Shown here in pieces: positions 56,300 to 64,000 of a DNA stretch of 64,000 bases. The notes under the pieces were generated by a model. That model saw only the letters and a list, made by a program, of their open reading frames with translations, had not been told where the DNA came from and searched no databases. The position numbers and the translations under genes are program-made. The stretch is from NCBI RefSeq assembly GCF_003265705.1, contig NW_020312968.1:1060305-1124304 (forward strand). Reading direction: 5' to 3'. This DNA comes from Callorhinus ursinus. Its lineage: Eukaryota > Chordata > Mammalia > Carnivora > Otariidae. Each line of letters starts with the position of its first letter. The first letter of the stretch is position 1.

Positions 56300-56850
56300 A
56301 CACTAATTCATTTATTCAGTAAATAATTATTATGTGCAACCACTATTATTGTGCCAGGAAATGTGTTTAGCTTGGAGACCAGTAATGACAGATATACTTA
56401 CTGCTTTCAAGGGGCTCTATCTCTGGGAGAGAAGACAGACATATTTGCAATAAACATTATGGAGTGGAAAGATTACTGAGTAAATACAAGAAATGGTGGT
56501 GGCAAAACAGAGGAAAAAAGAGATATAATTGTCTTGGGACAAGGGAAGCCAGAAGAGCCTTCATAGAAGAAATAATAATGGCCTAAGGTCTTGAGAAATG
56601 GAAAATTTGGTCAGGCAGGTGAACTGTAAGGAGGGAAGGAGCAATGTCAAATGCTCTATGCTTGGAAAGGAGCACTAAGGGTGGTGGAGGGAGGGGAAAA
56701 TGGAGTGTGCTGGCAGCAGAAGAAGGTGGACAAGTGGCCAAAGGCCAGGTCATGAAAGGCTGGATATGCCTGGCCAAGAGTGTGAACTTGATCCTACGCA
56801 GCAGGAAGCTGTTAAGAATTTTAATCAGTGGGGAACTCTGAATCGTGAGC
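56300..56850 (+). mobile_element. Ancient mammal-wide repeat, longest copy here
   Basis: Landmarks in order: ttcatttattcagtaaataa, gtgccaggaaatgtgtttag, tttcaaggggctctatctct, agccttcatagaagaaataa, aggccaggtcatgaaaggct, cttgatcctacgcagcagga. This is the family whose fragments occur at 12865, 19915, 21375, 32920 and 47660. I cannot give its Repbase name with certainty. Confidence 0.6.
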
Positions 56851-57665
56851 TTGACATAATGTACAGTTCTATTCTCCGTTTTTTTGGATTCTTACCTCTT
56901 CTCCCTCTTCCCAGGAAGTAGGAGTCGAGATTTTCTGCAACTGGCAGTCCCAGCACCTTCTTCAGATCTTATTTTGGGGTATGTGGTTATGTAGAAAAGA
57001 GGTCTTGGTAGCCTACTTCTTCTTTGACTGTCTGGAGGGTCTACTTCCGTAAGGCAGTTAAAGAAGATGAGTAGCATTTGATCCACATGATTATGGATGT
57101 TATTTTCATATCGTTAATTAATGAAACTTTAGTATGTGTTCTGCCTTGTGGTCTCAGTTTGGTGTTTTCCCCCCCCACCCCCAGAGATCAGAGTGAGGTT
57201 CCTGATGAGTTCCCCCATTAAACTAGTCAGTTCCTGGGGCACAAAGAGGGTTGAGGGGAAATGTGAAGCCCAACATGGGAGGAGAATTTCCCCTGCTTAA
57301 AATATGTTTCCTTTAAGTCCTTTGATAACAAGGGGAGTGGACAAAAATGCTCTGCCCTAAATTCATTCCTTCCAACAGTCTTCAGTGAAAGAAAGCAAAG
57401 CTGAAGGAGCTATGAAGTGAAATAATTTCAGTCATTAGGCATTTAAAGTGTTCACTGAGGTGTGGCTAGCCTATAAAATGTAAGGAGCCTGGCTGGGTGA
57501 AATTAAGAGGTAACAGTACAGAAGACCTGAGTTCTAGGCAAACAGCTTCTTCGCTCTGCCTCTGCCATTGACTGGGTATAAATCACTGTATTGGAGGCAG
57601 AAGAAATATTTTGTTTTTGACATTTTGAAATAATTTACTAGCAGTTTCTTTTAACTGCCCCCCAC
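56851..57665. other. Unclassified non-coding stretch
   Basis: It holds a C-rich patch at 57170-57183 and nothing else that I can name. A short minus-strand MIR-like piece may lie near 57520-57600. Confidence 0.4.
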
Positions 57666-57672
57666 ATCCTCC

Positions 57673-57872
57673 AAATCTTTTTTTAAAAATATTTAGTTAT
57701 TTATTTAGTTATTTACTTACTTACTTACTTATTAAGTAGGCTCCAAGCCCAGCACGGAGCCCATTCACGGCCTGAACTTACAACCCTGAGATCAAGACCT
57801 GAGCTGAGATCAAGACCTAAGCTGAGATCAAGAGTTGGACACGTAACCACCCAGATACCTCTCAATCTTTTT
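57673..57872 (-). mobile_element. Old CAN SINE with internal tandem duplication
   Basis: Minus strand: (ttta/ctta)n tail, taggctccaagcccagcacg, acaaccctgagatcaagacc, gttggacacgtaaccaccca. Inside, gagatcaagacctgagct (57788-57805) is repeated as gagatcaagacctaagct (57806-57823), followed by a partial third unit. Flanks aatcttttttt are alike but simple. Confidence 0.88.
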
Positions 57873-58684
57873 TTTTTTTTAAAGCACTTTCATATCATCA
57901 GTCTTTACTTACTGGACTTTTTTGGGCATGGAAGACGAAAATGATATGCTTATTGGCTCTATTTTATCTGTAGTATTTGTCAGGCTTCCTTGGTGTGCTT
58001 ATAACTTGTGAGTCCAGACATTCATCTCTATGCTCAGGATCAAATATGAAACTTTTACTAACATTTAATCCTTATCTCAAATTAAATGATTCAAGATTTT
58101 TTAATCCAGTAAGGAAAAATATTTTACATGGCATGGAGAGATGGAATAAAGAAGTAGCTTTTCCTTGAGGTAAGACATACAGGTTCGGGCAGTTCATCCA
58201 AATAAAAACTGTTCCATTCATTCAGTTTCTACTTTAGTCTTTTAGTTCCAAGTTTGCACAGAATACACCAAATAAAGCACATAGTAGTAGAAAAATCCTA
58301 ATGCACTTGATGAAAAAGCATGTTTTGAAGACAGGAGATAATATTTAGAAGGGCAGTGAAGAGTTTCCCCCTTACGGAGATTATGGAAAGACTAGAACAT
58401 GCTCGTATTTACTAATCTGAATTAATTCTGCTCTTAACATAAAATAGGAATTTTCCTTTTCATCCTCCCACCTCTTATTATAGCTATTGATCAGTTAGTT
58501 TAGATGCAGAATAGAAAATCAGTAACTGCACTAGAGAGGATCAGGGGATTTTCATTCTTGCCCCACCACGCTCTCTGTGATATGTGACCATGGGCAAGTC
58601 ACAGCTCTTGTCTGAGTATAAGTTTTCTTTTCTACCTCCATGCTCCCTTATGATTTCCTAAAATGCACGACCCACTTAGAGACT
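57873..58684. other. Unclassified stretch with a MIR piece
   Basis: About 58535-58640 (tgtgatatgtgaccatgggc, aagtcacagctcttgtctga) reads as a minus-strand MIR fragment. The rest is unnamed. Confidence 0.45.
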
Positions 58685-59238
58685 GAATATGCAGTCAGAC
58701 AGTGGCCAGACTATATGTAAAAATGGAATTCTGGCCCACAACCTGCAGCAATCAGCCCAGGAAGGCAACCTACTACCTACTGCAATGAATCCAAAAAGTC
58801 TAAATAATATCTCTATCAAGCAAAATAATAACCCTGGTAGCCCTTGGTCCAAAACTTCCAAGACTTTACTAACAACTGACAGCTTCTCTAATTTGGCCCC
58901 CATTTCTTTTTTTTTTTTTTTCATAAAAAAGTATTTTTTTAAATCATGTTATGTTAATCACCATACATTACATCATTAGTTTTTTTTTTATTTTTTTTAT
59001 TGTTATGTTAATCACCATATATTACATCATTAGTTTTTATGTAGTGTTCCATGATTCGTTGTTTGCATATAACACCCAGTGCTCCATGCAGAATGTGCCC
59101 TCTTTAATACCCATCACCAGGCTAACCCATCCCCCCTCCCTCCTCCCCTCTAGAACCCACAGTTTGTTTCTCAGAGTCCATCGTCTCTCACGGTTCATCT
59201 CCCCCTCCGATTTCCCCCTCTTCATTCTTCCCCTCCTG

Positions 59239-59571
59239 CTATCTTCTGCTTTTTTTTTTAACATATAATGTATTATTTGTTTCAGAGGTACAGATCTGTG
59301 ATTCAACAGTCTTACAGAATTCACAGCGCTCACCATAGCACATACCCTCCCCAATGTCTATCAGCCAGCCACCCCATCCCTCCCACCCCCCACCACTCCA
59401 GCAACACTCAGTTTGTTTCCTGAGATTAAAAATTCCTCGTATCAGTGAGGTTATATGATACATGTCTTTCTCTGATTGAATTATTTCACTCAGCATAACA
59501 CCCTCCAGTTCCACCCATGTCATTGCAAATGGCAAGATTTCATTACTTTTGATGGCTGCATAATATTCCAT

Positions 59572-59611
<40 letters not shown>

Positions 59612-59614
59612 CAT

Positions 59615-59647
<33 letters not shown>

Positions 59648-60075
59648 CTATCTATATACTAATATATATATATATACCACCTCTTCTTTATCCATTCATC
59701 TGTCGATGGACATCTTGGCTCTTTCCACAGTTTGGCTATTGTGGACATTGCTGCTATAAACATCTGGGTGCACGTACCCCTTCGGATCCCTACATTTGTA
59801 TCTTTGGGGTAAATACCCAGTAGTGCAATTGCTGGATCGTACGGTAGCTCTATTTTCAACTGTTTGAGGAACCTCCATACTGTTTTCCAGAGTGGCTGCA
59901 CCAGCTTGCATTCCCACCAAAAGTGTAGGAGGGTTTCCCTTTCTCCGCATCCCCGCCAACATCTGTCATTTCCTGACTTGTTAATTTTAGCCATTCTGAC
60001 GGGTGTGAGGTGGTATCTCATTGAGGTTTTGATTTGGATTTCCCTGATGCCGAGCGACGTAGAGCACTTTTTCAT
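59239..60075 (-). pseudogene. L1 ORF2 C-terminal remnant
   Basis: Two open pieces (59659-60075 and 59239-59571) represent the ORF2 end. The first contains [40 protein letters not shown] and [14 protein letters not shown]; the second begins MEYYAAIKSNEILPFAMTW. They are separated by the TG/TA repeat at 59571, which shifts the frame. Reverse transcriptase and endonuclease are missing, so there is no function. Confidence 0.93.
59571..59677. repeat. Compound (TG)n(TA)n microsatellite in L1
   Basis: TG and TA runs alternate twice, then a ctat and TA patch. It sits where L1 normally has a short attccattgtgtatatatacc word, so the repeat grew from L1 sequence. Confidence 0.96.
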
Positions 60076-60539
60076 GTGTCTGTTTGGCCCCCATTTCTAA
60101 CTTAAGATCAACCAGAGGAAGCCATTTTCATACCCCTAACCAATCACACAGCATGGCCGGCTTCTTGTTAGCTGTCTACCTATGGCTTTCACATGTCAAC
60201 CGCCTTCATTCAGAGCATACTGGAGGCTCTCCCCTTCTTTCCACTGTAAGCTTTCCCATTCCTGTGCCTGCATTTGAGTCTCTGCCAAATGGTGGCTGAC
60301 TCCCTTGCTCTTACAAGTTCTGATAAATAGCTTCTGCTCATTCTCATTTGGGTGAATCTTCATTTATTGCCACACCACGGTTTAGTTCCCAACCTCTTCA
60401 CAATGAACTAGTATCATGATAAAACTATCTCCTTTTCTCTCAGTATTGCTCCTCCAAATGTCTTCCATATCAGTGACCAAGTGAGTGTCATAAATGCAAG
60501 TTGAATTATATCAATTCCTATTTTAGCAGTTTTCTCTGT

Positions 60540-60985
60540 TTTTTTCCATTGACCTCCGAATAAGGTTTAACATCTTCAGCCAGACTGATTTGGTTTCCTC
60601 TGATATGTCCTGCTCCTTCTTTTGACACTGAACCTTAGGTTTGCATGTTATCAAAATTCTTGCTCAAAATGTGCCATATTCTCTGCACTTCACGGCTTTC
60701 GTAGAACGCGTTTCTCCTCCTAAAATATGATTCTTGATTTTGCTCATGTAATAAATTCTTATACCTCCTTAAGGTTTAGCATAGCCACTTTCTCCTTTGT
60801 GAACTCCTCCTAACCTTGCCAGTCTGTGCTGCTTCAACCAAACATGTATTTGCATTTTATGTGATTTGCTTAGATAGCTCTTTATTCAATTCAATGTTAG
60901 TTTTTGCATTGTTAGCACCTGCTTAGGATCTGGCATACTTTAAGTATTCAGTAAATATTGAATTATGAATGAATAAATGATTGAA
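60540..60985 (+). mobile_element. L2 LINE 3' region
   Basis: In order: tccattgacctccgaataag, attctctgcacttcacggct, ctttgtgaactcctcctaac, cacctgcttaggatctggca and ttcagtaaatattgaattat. This is one of the longer L2 pieces of the window. Confidence 0.8.
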
Positions 60986-61099
60986 AGACTGACTCTTTAC
61001 ATAAATGAGATTCCATGTGTGCCTATGTCAAACTCACAGGACCTAATTACTTTTCTTTGGTAGCTACTGGAGTAGGTAACCATCAACTCCTACAACGGG

Positions 61100-61300
61100 C
61101 CAAGTGGGGTGGTGGTTGTTCTATCGTCATCATCTCCCTACTTCTCACAACAGTTGCACAGGTTTAGGTGTTATTTCCCTCCCGTTTATAGGTAACAAAC
61201 CTAAAGTTCCAAGAGGCTAAACAACCTGTCCAAGGACATACCGTTAATAAGCAGAACTGTTATTTGAGAGCACATCAGTCTGAAAGTCAAGATGGAGATC
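61100..61300 (+). mobile_element. MIR SINE
   Basis: Landmarks: ctccctacttctcacaacag, tatttccctcccgtttatag, caagaggctaaacaacctgt, ccaaggacataccgttaata and agcagaactgttatttgaga. The 5' part is missing. Confidence 0.8.
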
Positions 61301-61664
61301 ATAGGAGGAAAAGGAAATTTAGCTTCTCATATTAAAATCACAGAAATGATAGATATAATCTACCATAAGCCAAATAGCTGTTACAAATTAAGAATCATGG
61401 TTAGACTAACTTAGAATCAGGCTGGATATACAGTTGATTCTTATTATTCATGAATCCCATATTTGTAAATTTGCCTAAAATTCATTGGTAAACCCCAAAT
61501 CAAAAACAGTACTTCCATGGTCTTTGTGGATATGTGCAGAGTGGCAAGAAATTTAAGTCGCCTGACACACGTATTCTCGGCTGAGTCTGAACAAGGCAAT
61601 AATGCTCCACCTTCTTGCTTGAGCTCTCAGACTGTAAACATGTGCCTTTTTTTTTTTTAATAAC
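61301..61664. other. Unclassified spacer
   Basis: No gene or named repeat. Confidence 0.45.
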
Positions 61665-61980
61665 AGGATTTATTTTTTAGAGTACTTTCAGGTTCACAGC
61701 AGATCTGAGGGAAGGTACAGAGATTTCCCACATACTCTCTGGCTTTTCCCATGCAGAGGCTCCCCTATTAGCAACCTCTCCCACTAGAATGATACATTTG
61801 TTACAAAGGATGACCCTACACTGACACATCATTATCACCAAGGGTCCATGATTTACTTTAGGGAACATTCTTGGTATTGTGTATTCTATGGGTTTGGACC
61901 AAATGAGAATGGCACAAATCCATCGTGAAGCGGTCACAGAGTAGTTTCACTGCCCTAAAATCCTCTGTGTTCTTTCATTG
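61665..61980 (-). mobile_element. Old L1M 3' region
   Basis: Reverse L1M wording: ctttcaggttcacagcagat, ttacaaaggatgaccctaca, cacatcattatcaccaaggg, tattgtgtattctatgggtt and gtagtttcactgccctaaaa. An 86-codon minus frame over it is incidental. Confidence 0.7.
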
Positions 61981-63090
61981 GAAGCCAAAGACATTTTTAA
62001 CACACTTGTAGGATTTCTGCCATCCAATGCTGGTAGTGTCTGCTATTAATATGTGGCCCTAAGATGGTTTCAGTGATAACTGAAGTAAGATGCAGCAAAT
62101 GTAATAACTGTCCTACGGCCACTTAGCAAGATTGTTAAAGGAGAGGTAAAGAAGAACCCCATAACCAATTGAAGTGACAGCAGGGTGAGCTTCAGATAAT
62201 CAGGGTATAATTGCATAAACTGGAATTGAGCGGGCAAGTAAAGGCCAACACCGGAGTAAGAGGAAGGGTTTGAGCAAAATATATAACTGATTCTTTTTGT
62301 ATTTTACCTAAAAATGCGTCTCCAGGATGGATGGTCTATATTCACTGAGAGGGACTTAATCTAGCGCCAGAAGTGCCTTCAAACAGAAAACTCTGCGTAC
62401 GGAGCCACACATTCTAATTTACCTATACAAGGTAGAACCCCTTTCTCATACTTCAGAAGAAAGGTGTTTTAGACACTATTTTCTGTTTTTTTTTTCTTGT
62501 TATCTTTTTGTTTTGTTTTGTTTTGGCTTGCTTTTTTACTGTGCCTGAACACCCTAATTCTTCAGAACTACTTTAGAGAAAATAATGCCACCACATCAGT
62601 TCCTTAACGTCCCTTGCACAAATGTGCTCCACGTGAAAGGTGTGTGAGACATGCCTTTCCCCTTCTTTATTAGAGAGAGTTTCTGCCTTGACCTAGAGGT
62701 ATTAATGACAATTGCTTATCTCCCTTCTCTAGGTCTAAGAGCAGTCTAATAAATCAGAGACCCCAGAATCTGGAACCTGGGAAGAATAGGGATAGAGTTA
62801 AGACCAAAACCTTCATACCTGAAAACATAGTCTTATATTTAGGTGAACAAAAGTTCTCCTGATGGCACAACAAGGAATTCTGCAACTCTTAAAAATATTC
62901 TCTTGCTCGCTGAGGACTAGGCAAAAGCCTCCCTCCAATGTGCTCCCATTATGTTGTGTATTTTATCTAAGTGAAGCATTTTTGCACTACAAAGTCATTG
63001 CCTGCTGTTTTAGTTCTGTATCTCCACTGCTAGATCATGAGCTCACTGACAGGAGGAAGTTCATGCTCACTGCTGTGCTCTTTTCCAGTT
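61981..63090. other. Unclassified non-coding stretch
   Basis: Holds a (TTTTG)n patch at about 62507-62524. No gene or named transposon. Confidence 0.45.
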
Positions 63091-63107
63091 AAGACTATTT
63101 TGATTGT

Positions 63108-63304
63108 TGGGGCGCCTGGGTGGTTCAGTCAGTTGAGTGTCCGACTCTTGGTTTTAGCTCAGGTCCTGATCTCAGGGTGGTGAGATCAAGCCCCGTGTTG
63201 GGGTCTGTGGTCAACGGGGAGTCTGCTTGAGATTCTCTCCCTATCCCTCTGCCTCTGCCCCTCCCCCTGCTCGAGTGCACTAATTAATTAAATCTTTAAA
63301 CAAA
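63108..63304 (+). mobile_element. CAN SINE with target-site duplication
   Basis: Plus-strand copy: tggggcgcctgggtggttca, cgactcttggttttagctca, gtctgcttgagattctctcc, ending taattaattaaatctttaaa. Flanks aagactattttgattg (63091-63106) and aaggactgttttgattg (63305-63321) are near-identical. It belongs to the older 'gactcttg' subgroup. Confidence 0.95.
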
Positions 63305-63321
63305 AAGGACTGTTTTGATTG

Positions 63322-64000
63322 CAAGGAATGGGAACCATTTGAGATAATAAAAATAATTGTTAAAAAAACCCCTCTAATCAATGGAGAAAATAAAATGGTG
63401 GGCCACAAGGATATATTTGAAGGCTTTATTCAAAGGACAGGGAGGAAGATACCATTTGCTGGGCCTCAGGTAGATTAGAACCAAAAGTCAGGCATTGAGA
63501 TCTCTTTTCATATATCTCTGACCCCATCACATCTCTTATTTTTCTGTTCTCTGATGACCAGCTCCATTTTCCCTTTTTTGATTATATTCTATTGATTATT
63601 CAAATCGCATAAACCCGCTTGCCTTAATTCAACGAAACCTATTAGGTCCAACATTAAATACTGATAAATGACTTCAAAAGTCTGATTTGTCCAAGTCTTC
63701 CTTGTGCAGAGCCCTATTATCAGGTTGTACATAGTTCCCAATCAGGTCAGTTATAAATGGGAGGGGGAATGGGGATCAGTCACGTGGTACATTGCTCACT
63801 GCTCCAACAGTAGAAATGGTGGGAATGAGCAGATTCTCTGATAAAGGGCATAGTTAAGGTAGTTCCCTCAAAGTTGTCTAGTACTTATCCTTAATATCTG
63901 ACCCCCAGAGGGCATCAAAATCATGTGTTAAATGAATGAACACAAGGATGTGGCAGACATTGCAGGTAACATGTCAATTTCCCCTTATTTCTCTCTAAAA
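63322..64000. other. Unclassified stretch to the window end
   Basis: No gene or named repeat. Confidence 0.45.

Larger units (their letters stand above)
58908..60082 (-). mobile_element. 5'-truncated carnivore L1 with doubled 3' tip
   Basis: Minus-strand L1, about 1.2 kb: 3' UTR, ORF2 C-terminal region, cut at the 5' end. It is flanked by a perfect 16-bp duplication, tttggcccccatttct, at 58892-58907 and 60083-60098. The L1 terminal 30-40 bases occur twice, at 58948-58981 and 59002-59035, each with its own A-rich tail, both inside the target duplications. Confidence 0.95.
58685..60375 (+). mobile_element. Probable ERV LTR interrupted by an L1
   Basis: Left part (58685-58907): ccacaacctgcagcaatcag, cccaggaaggcaacctacta. 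Right part (60083-60375): gaggaagccattttcatacc, ctgcatttgagtctctgcca, tgataaatagcttctgctca, ttctcatttgggtgaatctt. The end looks like the polyadenylation/U5 side of a gammaretrovirus-type LTR. No retroviral gene lies next to it. The family is not identified. Confidence 0.5.

Noticed and set aside
59476..59823. 115-codon plus-strand open frame with Cys-Val and Tyr-Ile runs
   Set aside because: It is the translation of the TG/TA microsatellite on the antisense strand of an L1.
59239..60075. Functional reverse transcriptase-related gene
   Set aside because: Only the C-terminal end of L1 ORF2 is present, frame-shifted, with no catalytic domain.

Overview
This window looks like nuclear DNA of a placental carnivore. 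It carries about nineteen copies of the tRNA-derived CAN SINE (opening ggggcgcctgggtggctcag, closing in a CT-rich stretch plus AAATAAA-type tail) together with carnivore L1 3' ends. The SINE bodies lack the canid SINEC_Cf form and the felid form and read like those of arctoid carnivores (bears, panda, pinnipeds). That placement is a judgement from memory of the families, not a search.

I find no host protein-coding gene, no exon I can defend, no tRNA or rRNA gene, no CpG island and no CRISPR array. The only recognisable coding sequence is decayed L1 ORF1/ORF2. The window is therefore a gene desert or deep intron, and its content is a layered record of transposon insertions.

Layout. 0-6 kb: hAT-type element, MIR, two CAN SINEs, an L2 split by a MaLR LTR and carrying a GATA repeat, and an old L1 split by an LTR-like element. 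6-11 kb: mostly unclassified, with L2 pieces and one SINE. 11.5-12.7 kb: minus-strand L1 with a small 5' inversion. 13.8-16.5 kb: four minus-strand SINEs, two of them inserted one after the other into the same target. 18-22.3 kb: MaLR LTRs, L2, MIR, MER5-type DNA elements, a short L1. 24-29.2 kb: one long fossil plus-strand L1. 31-33.6 kb: MER21-like LTR, then an oppositely oriented SINE pair. 33.7-37.5 kb: longest stretch without repeats. 38.7-39.6 kb: MaLR LTR with internal sequence. 39.9-43.9 kb: SINEs, L2, microsatellites, L1 tip. 44.2-48.1 kb: L1/HAL1-like fossil, MER20, MLT1 LTR, ancient element. 50-53.7 kb: ERVL-type LTR and an L1 fragment broken by three later insertions. 55-58 kb: LTR-like piece, old SINEs, ancient element. 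58.7-60.4 kb: probable ERV LTR interrupted by an L1 whose 3' tip is doubled. 60.5-64 kb: L2, MIR, L1M and one SINE.

Nothing here acts as a working multi-gene system. The most informative signals are insertion mechanics: target-site duplications, serial insertion, 5' inversion, doubled L1 tail and nested stacks. A repeat-free segment around 34.6-36.4 kb is a candidate for non-coding conservation. Repeat names come from recognising consensus wording; edges of old elements are approximate (tens of bases).
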